Shown here: positions 42,601 to 51,294 of the stretch, piece by piece | Numbering within the stretch: the stretch's first letter is position 1 | How the letters are laid out: each line of letters opens with the position of its first letter | NCBI RefSeq assembly: GCF_014203665.1 | Contig: NZ_JACHJN010000011.1 | Location: forward strand, 248,001-312,000 | Length of the DNA: 64,000 nt | Source: Saccharothrix tamanrassetensis | GTDB lineage: Bacteria > Actinomycetota > Actinomycetes > Mycobacteriales > Pseudonocardiaceae | Reading direction: 5' to 3' | Notes under the pieces: generated by a model | What the model was told of the DNA's origin: nothing | Database searches by the model: none | The model's input: only the letters and a program-made list of their open reading frames with translations | Position numbers and translations under genes: made by a program

Positions 42601-44954
42601 TCGGCGAAGTGGTCGCCGCTACCCCGGGGCGCCTTGCGCCGCTGCCCGCCGCGCAGCACGGCGTCCAGGTACTCCAGCGCCCGCGGGTGCCCGCCGATGG
42701 CGTGGTAGGCCCGCAGCCGCGCCCCGGCGGGCAACGCGTCCAGCGCCGGCAGCCGGAAGATCAGCTTCCTGGTCTCGGCCGCGGACAGCGGGCCGAGGTG
42801 GTGCGCGGCCAGCCGGCGCGGGTCGCGCACGAACGGCATCCGGGAGGTGACGACGAGGCTCGCGTTACGCCCCAGGCGCAGCCAGGCCGCCAGGAAGTCG
42901 TCCAGGTCCGGTGGCCGCTCCGGCGGCGCGGCCGGGTCCTCCAGCGGGTCGCCGAGCGGGTCATCCAGGAACAGCACCACCCTGGCCTTGACCAGCGGCA
43001 GCACGTCCTCGTCCAGGATCTCCAGCCGCTCCGGCCACGGCAGCGAGCGGTCGCGCAGGTCGTCCAGGTCCGCCGGGGCCCGGCCCCGGCCGAAGTGCCT
43101 GCGCAGCTCGCGGTGCAGGCGGTCCAGGACGTCGTCCACGGCGCTCACGCCGTGCCTGGTGACGACGACCAGTCGCTCTTCGAGCCCCAGCAGGTGCACC
43201 AGCTCGGCGGCGAGGCTGCTCTTGCCCACCCCGCCCATGCCGTGCACCAGCACGCCGCGCGTCTGCCGCAGTTCGCGCAGGAGGCGGCGCAGGTCGGCGC
43301 GGCGGCCGACGAAGTCCCCGATCGCCAGGTTGGCGATCCCCTTCGCCAACGCCTTGCGCGGCGTCCGGACCACCTCCTCGCGGTGGTCGCCGTCGAACAG
43401 CCGGTGCTGCCGGACCCGCTGGTAGAGGACCGGGGTGGCCCACTCGCCGGTGTTCCGCTCCGGTGTCGACCGGTGCTCGGAGGCCAGCAGCCGGCGCACC
43501 TCGGACACCGCGACGAGTGGTTCCGGGTGTTCCTGCGACGCGAGGTCCCGGTAAGCGCGGGACAGGAACTCGGTGGCGTACTCGTCGGTGACCTCCGAGT
43601 TCATCGCGAGCACGGCCGGCACCCCGCAGTCGATCAGGCCCCGCGCCAGGGCGGGCAGGTCGGCCGCCGCCTGCGCGGTCGAGCAGCCGGCCAGCACCAC
43701 GAACGGCACCGGCCGGCCGGGCGCCCGCAGCTCGTCGGTGAACCTGCGCGCGGTGACCTCGTCGACCCGCCCGTCGGGCGTCTCCAGCACCAGGACGCCC
43801 GGCCGCGCGTGGCAGGAGACGTGCAGGACGTGGAACGGCTCCTCGGTCAGCGCCTGCCGGATCGCGTCGACCGATCCCCAGTTGAGGATGCGGACGTGGG
43901 CGTCCTCCCGGCGCGCCCGCTCCACCTGATCGAGGATCTGGGCCAGCTCGTGCTCGTAGTCCAGCAGTTCGGCGTCGGCGTCGTCGGGTGACGCGACGAC
44001 GGCGAGGATGCGCAGCGGGCCCGGAACGGCGGGCTGGGCGGTGGGGCCGAGTCCCGGGGCGTGGCGGAAGACCCGCACGCCGGGCCGCAGGACCAGCGGG
44101 CCGTCGTCCAGGACGAGGGTCTCCCAGGGCAGGTCCGCCAGGTCGGGGCTGATCTCCAGGGCGAGGTGGGCGGCGCGGCCGGACACCGCCGACCCGGCCA
44201 GCCGCCGGGCGAGCGCCACCGCCACCGGTTCCGGCAGGAACGCCTCGGCCAGCGCCTCGCCGACCTCCCGGGACGTGCGTTCGAGGTCTTCGTCGCCCTG
44301 CCCGGTCGGACGTCCCGAGCGGTAGGTCCGACCGGCGGCGGCACGGGTGCGATCCGCCTGCCACAGCCGGTGCTCCAGCCGCGCGGTGACGCCGCGGTGG
44401 CGCGCCGACACGTCCGGCGCGACCTCGGTGACCAGGGCCGTTTCGGCGGCGGTCACCCGGAGGGTGGTCCACAGCGGCGTGTCCGGGGTCCGGGCACGGT
44501 CCCGGGGCACCACCAGGTCGAGGCCCGCCGGGCGGTTCGGGCGTTCCGAGCGCAATTCGGCGACCAGCGCGTCGACCAGGGCGGCGAACGTCCGGTCCCC
44601 GACCACCCCGGCGAAGCTGTGGGCCTTCCACGCGTCCAGCAGCGGGGGCAGGACCACCTCGTCGTCGCGCAGGACGGGGACGAGCCGGCGGAGCCGTCCG
44701 TCGGCGGCGCGCACGGCCAGCGCCGCGTACTCGTCGGTGACGCCGACCTCGCCCGGCCGGGGGTGCCCGACGACGACGATCGCGGTCTCGGAACCCCGGA
44801 TCGCCTGGTCGATCCGGTGCGTTCTCGATTCGCCGGCGTGGACGTCCCAATCGTAGAGGAACACCTTCTCGCCGGCCGCCTCCAAACCTCTCGCCAAGTG
44901 CTCCGCGAAGTCCACGTCCGCGTTGCGGTAAGACAGGAAGAGCGGGGAATCCAC
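39663..44954 (-). CDS. TIR-CHAT-STAND-TPR multidomain protein
   Basis: A 1763-residue protein. Residues 1-150: TIR (PLFLSYRNADVDFAEHLARG, KVFLYDWDVHAGES, IVVVGHPRP, DEYAALAV). Residues about 245-520: CHAT protease with His in LHVSCHARPG (near 378) and Cys in VLAGCSTAQA (near 423). Then a STAND NTPase with P-loop GMGGVGKSS near 576 and the hhhhDD motif in VVLFLDDPLGDP, then winged helix and about 900 residues of TPR-type repeats. The repeats would hold the protein off until a trigger is sensed, and TIR and CHAT would be two outputs. GTG at 44954 is chosen; TTG at 45026 would add 24 residues but lies in the palindrome. No strong ribosome site is seen. Confidence 0.87.
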   Translation of the reverse strand: MDSPLFLSYRNADVDFAEHLARGLEAAGEKVFLYDWDVHAGESRTHRIDQAIRGSETAIVVVGHPRPGEVGVTDEYAALAVRAADGRLRRLVPVLRDDEVVLPPLLDAWKAHSFAGVVGDRTFAALVDALVAELRSERPNRPAGLDLVVPRDRARTPDTPLWTTLRVTAAETALVTEVAPDVSARHRGVTARLEHRLWQADRTRAAAGRTYRSGRPTGQGDEDLERTSREVGEALAEAFLPEPVAVALARRLAGSAVSGRAAHLALEISPDLADLPWETLVLDDGPLVLRPGVRVFRHAPGLGPTAQPAVPGPLRILAVVASPDDADAELLDYEHELAQILDQVERARREDAHVRILNWGSVDAIRQALTEEPFHVLHVSCHARPGVLVLETPDGRVDEVTARRFTDELRAPGRPVPFVVLAGCSTAQAAADLPALARGLIDCGVPAVLAMNSEVTDEYATEFLSRAYRDLASQEHPEPLVAVSEVRRLLASEHRSTPERNTGEWATPVLYQRVRQHRLFDGDHREEVVRTPRKALAKGIANLAIGDFVGRRADLRRLLRELRQTRGVLVHGMGGVGKSSLAAELVHLLGLEERLVVVTRHGVSAVDDVLDRLHRELRRHFGRGRAPADLDDLRDRSLPWPERLEILDEDVLPLVKARVVLFLDDPLGDPLEDPAAPPERPPDLDDFLAAWLRLGRNASLVVTSRMPFVRDPRRLAAHHLGPLSAAETRKLIFRLPALDALPAGARLRAYHAIGGHPRALEYLDAVLRGGQRRKAPRGSGDHFAEVAERLEKALRRAGVADVDAWWPTAGRDLDRALAETTAIASADVLLDDLYAALTRSFPLAAELLDAASVFRRPVEREALGWVVAPEREVDPDRRERLAGIYRALLEAERRGTARSRAGLPLSHQVHAQVNRDLAAAVVPPERPGLAAARDRLTELTLLTPVDEGCVVHRWTAGALAARTDREVLRAAHRRAAEYHRWRADLWRAELPVRLAELEEARHHSWQAKEPDQALTVTAELCTVLDRAGALDAEWSLCAETLDRTGPDDPRNRVFHHRRSVIALRRGRFDLAEAEQLRAQEIATAVGDLVAVAVGLQQLGAIAQARGDSAAAEAHYRSAITVTADRRIAERFDARVVLAGCYERLGALAAARGDGDTTHRMSEGVCDVAAEIGDEVDSMTIHRDLAVLARACGDHAAAERHELRAQEVSAANVDVRRLIATAMLQLAAVHVVDRMFAEAGECLETALDLAFEVRDVHLQARCLRLEGDVQFNLKRFDEARATYQLLVERTAELEDRRGEAVAHQQLGLVWGALGELDAAREALRTAEAKDPLLVDTCRLTLGVVLADAGHVDEAVAVLRAGLREGTAELAIGFICRLGLLRLRGDDLAGAGELFAEGLRRAEEAGSGRDAAICLLAQGLIARAEDRSDDARGLYAAALDAAAAAPRVLAECLIRLGDLALEEGAVDAALEANDECVQALEWIVAPELRAEVLRQRGRCCAEWERYADAVGLLRAAAEAFAGLDRADDVLYCLVTLCWVAGRAGDGPAAADAAARLGRMVTGLRRSPAVVVAHLVAGDGALARGDLDQALDHYEQARVMALPAGVGSLLVDCAFRLAAHARLAEDDAKAEQRLQAGLAIARHRRDRVAETHVHRELGLVTGRRAAFGESAGIAYELGERALYEAAMALLEPPADEDLLRRRLAAASDELASLLWLRRRRALDGEAAFGDRLVARVGPSIDEVVRGLVALPSGLAAVSAVVNPSVG

Positions 44955-45004
44955 CAGTGCGACGGTGGCACCCGCGACGGCCCCGCGAAAACAAGGCGCG
45001 GAAG

Positions 45005-45022
45005 TTGACAACGAATTGTCAA
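45005..45022. promoter_or_regulatory. 18-bp palindrome between TIR-CHAT-STAND and GrpE-like genes
   Basis: TTGACAACGAATTGTCAA has perfect 7-bp arms around CGAA. It lies in the divergent gap and offers a TTGACA on both strands, though neither has a good -10 at the right spacing. A dimeric repressor site is likely; the motif GTTGACAAC is also found at 36797-36805. Confidence 0.5.
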
Positions 45023-45067
45023 CCAACTGGCCAAAACATCCCGAACGCCGGTGCTACAAAAGGAGCC

Positions 45068-45802
45068 ATGCTCCCCGCATTCGACTCGTCGGCCGTCGAC
45101 GGTCCACTGGACGGCGTTCCGGAAGAGGCGCCCGAACCCGTCGCCGCGGCCATCGGCGCGCTCACCGACCGGGTCGGTCGGATCGAGACCGCGGTCGCCG
45201 ACTTCAACCGCAGGTCGGCCCACCGGGAAACGATCATAGATCGGCTGCACGACGAGAACCAGACCCTGCGCAACGGGCTGCGCCGGGAATTGCTCGAACC
45301 GGTGGTGTCCGACCTCGTGCGGCTCTACGACGGCCTGCACCGGCAGGCCGCGCACCTGGGCAGCGACCTGTTCGCGAGCTTCGCCGACGACGTGGCGCTC
45401 ACCCTCGACCGCTGCGGCGTGGAGGTGGTGGACGCCGTGCCCGGCGAGCCGTTCGAGGCCGGACGCCACTCGGTCGGCGGCACCGTGCCGTGCGCGGAGG
45501 CGGAGCACCACAACACGGTGGTCTCGCCGCTCGCCGCGGGCCTGCGCGACCGGGAGACCGGACGGATGCGCCGCCTGACCAGAGCCACCTTCTACCGCGC
45601 CGAACCGACGCCCACTCGCGCGGACGCATCGACACCGGCGACCACATCAGCACCCGTGCCCACTCCTGCGCCCCTGCCCCAGCCCTCACCGGCAGCGGCG
45701 GCCACACCAGCACCCGAGCACACCCCCGCGCCGACACCCGCACCCGAAGCAGTACCCGCCGCGGCGGCCGATGCCACACCCGAGCCCGCGACCGAGGCGT
45801 GA
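45068..45802 (+). CDS. GrpE-like nucleotide exchange factor with Pro/Ala/Thr tail
   Basis: A 244-residue protein. A helical part (VGRIETAVADFNRRSAHRET, ETIIDRLHDENQTL) leads to a GrpE-type region (RELLEPVVSDLVRLYDGL, ALTLDRCGVEVVDAVPGEPF, RHSVGGTVPCAEAEHHNTVV). The last 65 residues are a low-complexity Pro/Ala/Thr tail. GrpE releases ADP from Hsp70; the adjacent Hsp70 (18 bp downstream) would be its partner. AAAGGAG precedes the ATG at only 2-3 nt. It is the first gene of module B, in the divergent region with the palindrome at 45005. Confidence 0.75.
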   Translation: MLPAFDSSAVDGPLDGVPEEAPEPVAAAIGALTDRVGRIETAVADFNRRSAHRETIIDRLHDENQTLRNGLRRELLEPVVSDLVRLYDGLHRQAAHLGSDLFASFADDVALTLDRCGVEVVDAVPGEPFEAGRHSVGGTVPCAEAEHHNTVVSPLAAGLRDRETGRMRRLTRATFYRAEPTPTRADASTPATTSAPVPTPAPLPQPSPAAAATPAPEHTPAPTPAPEAVPAAAADATPEPATEA

Positions 45803-45820
45803 CCGAAGCGAGGACCAGCA

Positions 45821-47425
45821 GTGGCTACATACGGAATCGACCTCGGCACGACCTACTCGTGCGTGGCCCACATCGACGACGTGGGCCGCCCGGCGATCGC
45901 CAAGAACGCGATCGGCGAGGACACCACCCCGTCGGTGGTGTTCTTCGAGACCCCGGACAACGTGGTCGTCGGCCGCGACGCCAAGAGCTCCGCGAAGATC
46001 AGCCCGAACCTGGTGGTGTCGCTGATCAAGCGCGAGATGGGCAACCAGGTCTCGCTGACCTTCCACGGCCAGGAGCACACCCCGGAGAGCATCTCCGCGT
46101 TCATCCTGCGCGAGCTGGCGCGTGCGGCGGCCGAGCACACCGGCGAGCCGGTGAAGGATGTCGTGATCACCGTGCCCGCGTACTTCGGTGTCACCCAACG
46201 GGAAGCGACGCGCAACGCCGGCGTGATCGCGGGCCTCAACGTCATCGACATCGTGCCCGAGCCGGTCGCCGCGGCGCTGCACTACCAGGCGCTGAACACC
46301 GGTGAGGACAAGACGATCCTGGTCTACGACCTCGGCGGCGGCACGTTCGACACCACCGTGATCCGGCTGTCCGGCAGCGAGGTCCGGGTGGTCTGCACGG
46401 ACGGCGACCACCACCTCGGCGGCGCCGACTGGGACGAGAAGGTCGCGAACCACCTGCTCGACGCCTTCGTGGCAGAACACCCCGACGCCGACGCGGGCGA
46501 CAACGAGGACTTCCTCCAAGGCTTGGCGAACGACGCCGAGAGCCTCAAGAAGACGTTGTCCAGCACCGTTTCCCGCAGGCACAACATGCAGTTCGCGGGC
46601 GAGGCGACCACGGTCACGCTGACCCGCGACGAGTTCGAACAGGCCACCGCGGAGCTGTTGGAGCGGACGTTCGAGATCACCGCGCGGACCATCGAGCTCG
46701 CCAGGTCCAAGGGCGTGCACGGGTTCGACGAGGTGCTGCTGGTGGGCGGCGCGAGCCGGATGCCCGCCGTGGCCGCCGGTCTGCGGCAGCGGTTCGACTT
46801 CGAGCCCCGGATGCACGACCCCGACCTCGCCGTCGCCAAGGGCGCGGCCATGTTCGGCCTCATCCAGTCGGTCAAGATCGCGCTGCCCGACGGCGACGAC
46901 GACGCGCCGGCGGGCGACCTCGCCGTCGCGGCGGTGGCCGACCAGCTCGGGTTGGCGCCCGAGCAGGTCCGCCGGCTCGCCGACCAGCAGGTGGTCACGG
47001 TGTCGCCGCGGGCGTTCGGCGTCCGAACGCGCAAGCAGCCCAGCGACGACGAGTTCATCGACCACCTGATCAACGCCAACGACCCGCTGCCCGCCACGCC
47101 GCCGACGAAGCAGTACTACACCCGCTACGACGGGCAGGTCGCCATCCGCATCGAGGTGTGGGAGCAGGCGGGCGCGGTGGCGTCGGAGTCGTTGCACGAC
47201 AACGAGAAGATCGGCGAAGGCCTGATCACCGGTCTGCCGCCGCTGCCGCGCAACTCCCCGCTGGACGTGTCGTTCCGGATGGAGCGCAACGGCAGCCTGC
47301 GCGTGCACGCGGTCGAGCTGAGCACCCGCAAGGACCTGACGATCGAGCTGGAGATCGAGGGGTTGAGCGGCGAGCAGGTCGAGCAGGCCCGGGACGCCGT
47401 GGCCCGCTACACCGTCGGCGGGTGA
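45821..47425 (+). CDS. Second lidless Hsp70 (DnaK-like) protein
   Basis: A 534-residue Hsp70 with an intact ATPase domain: YGIDLGTTYSCVAHIDD, DVVITVPAYFGVTQREATRN, VYDLGGGTFDTT, VDIVPEPVAAALHY-like segment, VLLVGGASRMPAVAAGLRQ. Like the paralogue at 37918 it stops after the beta substrate-binding domain and lacks the lid. It is expected to be served by the GrpE-like protein upstream. GAGG lies 8 nt before GTG at 45821. It is the second gene of module B and sits 6 bp before the next gene. Confidence 0.92.
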   Translation: MATYGIDLGTTYSCVAHIDDVGRPAIAKNAIGEDTTPSVVFFETPDNVVVGRDAKSSAKISPNLVVSLIKREMGNQVSLTFHGQEHTPESISAFILRELARAAAEHTGEPVKDVVITVPAYFGVTQREATRNAGVIAGLNVIDIVPEPVAAALHYQALNTGEDKTILVYDLGGGTFDTTVIRLSGSEVRVVCTDGDHHLGGADWDEKVANHLLDAFVAEHPDADAGDNEDFLQGLANDAESLKKTLSSTVSRRHNMQFAGEATTVTLTRDEFEQATAELLERTFEITARTIELARSKGVHGFDEVLLVGGASRMPAVAAGLRQRFDFEPRMHDPDLAVAKGAAMFGLIQSVKIALPDGDDDAPAGDLAVAAVADQLGLAPEQVRRLADQQVVTVSPRAFGVRTRKQPSDDEFIDHLINANDPLPATPPTKQYYTRYDGQVAIRIEVWEQAGAVASESLHDNEKIGEGLITGLPPLPRNSPLDVSFRMERNGSLRVHAVELSTRKDLTIELEIEGLSGEQVEQARDAVARYTVGG

Positions 47426-47431
47426 CCGCGC

Positions 47432-50107
47432 GTGCCGGACGACTTCGACGCCTACCGCACCACGGTCCTGGACACCGCGCGCCGGGCGGGCAACCAGCCG
47501 CCGGCCGACCTGTTCGTCCGCTACCACCTGGACCCGCGCGGCGTCGGCACCCCCGAGGAGTTCGCGCGGCAGGTCGCCGCGGTGGCCAAGTACTGGCGCG
47601 CGCTCAAGCTCAAGAAGCTCTACCAGCCGCTGGCCACGGCCCTGCTGGCCGCGCACACGGACCTGGAACGCCGCAGCCTGCTCAACCTGGAGGCGTTCAC
47701 CGAGCAGCGCGAGCAGGGGCGCGGCAAGGCTCAGGAGCAGCTCGACCGGCGGATCGAGGTGATCGCGTCGTCGTCGCCGTGCATCACGTTGACGGGCCTG
47801 CACCGGCTGGTCGGCGGCGTCGACAACGCGTTCACCGAGCAGGAGGTCCGGGAAGCGCTGAAGGGCCGCGGCATCACGGTGATCGACCCGCCGTGGGACC
47901 TGCCGCCCGGCCCGGCGATCCCGGCGGCGCGGTCGTTGCGCGCACCGCTGACCGCGCTGGGGTTCAAGCTCTCGCCGGAAGTCCTCTTCGGAACGGAGGC
48001 CGTCCGCGCGGGCTTCTCGCTGCGCGACGGCTTCCGGCTGGCCGCGGACAACCGGATGGTCACCCTCGCCCTGCTGGAGAAGGCGCGGGACGAGCAGACC
48101 CGCACCAGCCAGGACGAGCGCAAGACCGCGATGGACAACGTGCTCGCCATCCTGCTGCCGGCCACGCAGGCGAACACCGTGCGGGAGCTGATCACCTGGG
48201 AGGTGCGCGAGCACCTGCGCCCCGACCTGGAGGCGGGCCTGCCCGTCCGGCTGATCGCGCACACCGCGACCGAACTCGGGCTCGACGCCACCGAGGCGCT
48301 GCACCTGGCCGTGACGCTCGCGGGCGAGGGCACCACCGGCAAGCGGGACGGCGGCACCGCGCAACTGGTCGCGGAGGCGCTGACCGCCGGGGAGTTGCAG
48401 GAGGCGCGGCGGCTGTTGGACGGCCTGCTCGCCGGCGAGTGCGTCCAGGAGCGGGCGCAGCTGGACGAGGCGCTGCGCCGCGTCGCCGACCTCCTGGCGC
48501 GCGCGGAGGCGGCGTGGGCGGGTGGGGACCACGAGGACGCGGCCGGTCTGCTCGCCGCGGCCGGCGAGATCGCCCGGGACGACGAGACCCTGTCGGCCCG
48601 GCTCGCCGCCATCCCGCCACCGCCGCCGGGCGAGGTGACCGCCGGCCTGGACGGCGACCGCGTCGTCGTGCGGTGGACGCCCAGTCCGGCCCGCACGAAC
48701 CCCGTGCAGTACCGGCTGGTCCGCTCCACCGGCACCCCGGCGGTGTCCAGCGGCTCGGGCACCACGGTGGTCGAGACGTCGGGCAACGAGGCCGTCGACG
48801 AGACCCCGCCCACCGCGGACCCGGTGCACTACTCGGTGTTCGCCTCCCGCGGCGGCGCCTGGTCGGCGGGCGCGTCGGCCCCGGCGGTCGAACCGCTGCC
48901 CGAGGTGGTGGACGTGCGGCTGACGTCCGACGAGACATCGGTGACCGGCACGTGGCGGGCGCACCGGGACGCGGTCGAGATCGAGGTGACCCGGACGCCG
49001 CGGTCCACACCCGGGGCGTCGCCGGAGAAGGTGCCGACGCGGCACGACGGCGGTTCGACGTTCGTGGACAGCTCCGTGCGCAGCGGGGAGACCTACGACT
49101 ACGCGTTCCGCGCGGTCTACCACACCAGGGCGGGCGCACGGCGGGTGTCGGAGCCGGTGGTCGCCTCGGCGAGCCCGGTCACCCGACCCGAGCCGGTGAC
49201 CGAACTGGCGCACGAGGTGGTGCAGGAGTACGGCCGCGCGGTCATGCGCCTCACCTGGCGGAACCCGGCCGCCGGGGACGTGGAGATCCGCACGTCGGTC
49301 GACGGGCCCGAGTGGCCGGTCGGCACGTACATCACCAGGCAGGCCGCCAACGGGTTCGGGCAGCCGGCCGGCGGGAACACCACGTCGGAGAACGGCCGGG
49401 CAGGCCTGGACATCCCGGTCCGGCAGGGTCGGGTCACCGCGACCGCGATCACCTCGGCGGGCGACCACGCGGTGGTCGGCGCGAGCACGTCGCTGTCGCT
49501 GGTGGACAAGGTGACCGGGGTGCGGGCGGACCGGCTCGACGACCTGGTGCGCGTGCGCTGGATCTGGCCGCGGGGCGCGCACGTGGTACGCGTGCGGTGG
49601 TGGCCGGACGACGGCGTGGTGCCACCGGTCCACGTCGAGCAGGTCGAGATCTCCGAGCGGGTCCACACCGACGGCGGCGGGGCCGAGTTCACCGCCGGCG
49701 CGGGACCGCTGGTGGTCTCGCTCCAGACCGTGACGCGCACCCGCGACGAGGAGAGCGTGTCGGCCGCCGTGCTGACCAAGGTGGCGGGCCGTCCCGCCAA
49801 GGTGTCCTACGCGGTGCGCCAGGTCGGTCTGCCCGGCCTGCGCAAGCTGACCCTGACGTTGACCAGCGACCGGCACTGCCGGCTGCCGCCGGTCGTCGTG
49901 GTCCACCGGACCGACGGCATCCTGCCGCTGCGCCCGGACCGCGGGCGGGTCGTGACGACCTTCCCCGCGCAGAACCTGTCGCCGGGACTACCGCTGTCCC
50001 TGCCGCTGCCCGAGCGCCCGACCCCGCTGTCGGGCTTCGCCTGTTTCGTCGACCCGAACACCGAGCACGCTGACGAGGTGACGCTTGTTCCCCTCATTTC
50101 CCGGTAG
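47432..50107 (+). CDS. Helical plus FN3-like protein in the Hsp70 module
   Basis: An 891-residue protein. Residues 1-390 are helical (YRTTVLDTARRAGNQPPADL, VAAVAKYWRALKLKKLYQPL) and contain no HPD, so it is not a J protein. The rest contains several fibronectin-III-like beta-sandwiches, for example VTAGLDGDRVVVRWTPSPAR and TYDYAFRAVYHTRAG. There is no signal peptide or TM, so these FN3-like domains would be cytoplasmic. Its place between Hsp70 and GTPase suggests an adaptor. GTG at 47432 is preferred by spacing. Confidence 0.72.
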   Translation: MPDDFDAYRTTVLDTARRAGNQPPADLFVRYHLDPRGVGTPEEFARQVAAVAKYWRALKLKKLYQPLATALLAAHTDLERRSLLNLEAFTEQREQGRGKAQEQLDRRIEVIASSSPCITLTGLHRLVGGVDNAFTEQEVREALKGRGITVIDPPWDLPPGPAIPAARSLRAPLTALGFKLSPEVLFGTEAVRAGFSLRDGFRLAADNRMVTLALLEKARDEQTRTSQDERKTAMDNVLAILLPATQANTVRELITWEVREHLRPDLEAGLPVRLIAHTATELGLDATEALHLAVTLAGEGTTGKRDGGTAQLVAEALTAGELQEARRLLDGLLAGECVQERAQLDEALRRVADLLARAEAAWAGGDHEDAAGLLAAAGEIARDDETLSARLAAIPPPPPGEVTAGLDGDRVVVRWTPSPARTNPVQYRLVRSTGTPAVSSGSGTTVVETSGNEAVDETPPTADPVHYSVFASRGGAWSAGASAPAVEPLPEVVDVRLTSDETSVTGTWRAHRDAVEIEVTRTPRSTPGASPEKVPTRHDGGSTFVDSSVRSGETYDYAFRAVYHTRAGARRVSEPVVASASPVTRPEPVTELAHEVVQEYGRAVMRLTWRNPAAGDVEIRTSVDGPEWPVGTYITRQAANGFGQPAGGNTTSENGRAGLDIPVRQGRVTATAITSAGDHAVVGASTSLSLVDKVTGVRADRLDDLVRVRWIWPRGAHVVRVRWWPDDGVVPPVHVEQVEISERVHTDGGGAEFTAGAGPLVVSLQTVTRTRDEESVSAAVLTKVAGRPAKVSYAVRQVGLPGLRKLTLTLTSDRHCRLPPVVVVHRTDGILPLRPDRGRVVTTFPAQNLSPGLPLSLPLPERPTPLSGFACFVDPNTEHADEVTLVPLISR

Positions 50108-51293
50108 CCGTCTGCACTGCCCGTACTGCTACCGCCCGTTCCGGCTCAAGGAGATCCGCTTCCGGTGCTCGGGTCGGATCGGCTCGCGCAAGAAGTGCTC
50201 GCCCTCGCTCGACCGGGTCCTCGCCGACCAGATGAACGAGCACGACCCGCAGATGCCGGTGTTCGACGCGGACGGCCGCAAGGCCACCGCCGTGCACGAG
50301 CCGTGCGGCGCGGAGACCCACTACCGCGTGTGCCCGCGCTGCCACAGCCAACTCCCCGTCCACTTCGGACAGACGGAGAGCAAGCTGATCGCACTCGTGG
50401 GAGCGAAGGACAGCGGGAAGACGGTGTACATGACCGTGCTGCTGCACGAGCTGATGAACAAGGTCGGCGAGCGCTTCAACGCGTCGGTGCTGGGCGCGGA
50501 CGAGGCGACGCGCAAGGAGTTCCAGAGCAAGTACGAGCAGACGCTGTACGAGAAGCACGAGCTGTACGGCTCGACCAAGACCGCCTCGGCGGAACGGGGC
50601 GGCCGCAAACCGCTGGTGTTCAGCTTCACCACGGGCAAGGGCGGCAACCGCGTGCGCCGGTCCCTGCTGTCCTTCTTCGACACCGCCGGCGAGGACATGA
50701 AGTCCGAGCACAGCATCGACCAGAACGTGCGGTACCTGACCAGCTCCGACGGCATCATCCTGCTGCTGGACCCGTTGCAGATGCGCGGCGCCCGGTCCCA
50801 CGCGGACAGCGACGCCGTGCTGCCCGCGCTCGGCGAGAACTCCCCCACCACGGTGCTGACCGGCATCATCGAGCAGTTGCAGGGCCGGCTCGGGGTGAAG
50901 GCCAACCGGCGCATCGACAAGCCGATCGCGGTGGCGTTCACCAAGATGGACGCCCTGGAGGGCTACCTGCCCGCGGAGAGCCCGCTGCGCCGGATGCCGC
51001 CCGGCGGCGCGAACTTCCACGAGCACGACAGCCTGGAGGTCCACCAGCACATGCGTGCCCTGCTGCACGAGTGGTCGGGCCACAACCTCGACGAGACGCT
51101 GGCCGCCAACTTCACCAGGTACCGCCTGTTCGGGCTCTCCGCGCTCGGGGAGAGCCCTCGGCTGGAGGGCGAGGGCGCCACGCAGCGGGTGTCCGAGCGC
51201 GGTGTGCAGCCGCGGCGCGTCGAAGACCCGTTCCTGTGGCTGATGAGCGAGTTCGGCGCGATTCCGAAGAACACCAAGCGGTCCGGGGAGTGA
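50085..51293 (+). CDS. Zinc-ribbon GTPase of DO-GTPase type, soluble
   Basis: A 402-residue protein. The zinc ribbon has CPYC (about 12-15), C29, C38, C74 and CPRC (about 82-85). The GTPase shows G1 GAKDSGKTVY (near 104), G3 FFDTAGEDM and G4 TKMD. It matches the pair-forming DO-GTPases that lie beside GAP1 genes. TTG at 50085 is preceded by GAGG at 6 nt, and the gene overlaps the FN3 gene by 23 bp. The GAP1 gene follows after 1 bp. Confidence 0.85.
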   Translation: MFPSFPGSRLHCPYCYRPFRLKEIRFRCSGRIGSRKKCSPSLDRVLADQMNEHDPQMPVFDADGRKATAVHEPCGAETHYRVCPRCHSQLPVHFGQTESKLIALVGAKDSGKTVYMTVLLHELMNKVGERFNASVLGADEATRKEFQSKYEQTLYEKHELYGSTKTASAERGGRKPLVFSFTTGKGGNRVRRSLLSFFDTAGEDMKSEHSIDQNVRYLTSSDGIILLLDPLQMRGARSHADSDAVLPALGENSPTTVLTGIIEQLQGRLGVKANRRIDKPIAVAFTKMDALEGYLPAESPLRRMPPGGANFHEHDSLEVHQHMRALLHEWSGHNLDETLAANFTRYRLFGLSALGESPRLEGEGATQRVSERGVQPRRVEDPFLWLMSEFGAIPKNTKRSGE

Positions 51294-51294
51294 C

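Noticed and set aside
40707..43991. A 1094-codon plus-strand open frame
   Set aside because: It lies antisense to the TIR-CHAT-STAND-TPR gene, which has P-loop, CHAT and TIR motifs. The frame shows no domain.
47432..48600. DnaJ-like partner for the Hsp70
   Set aside because: The N-terminal helical part of the protein lacks the HPD motif and the Cys-rich region of DnaJ.
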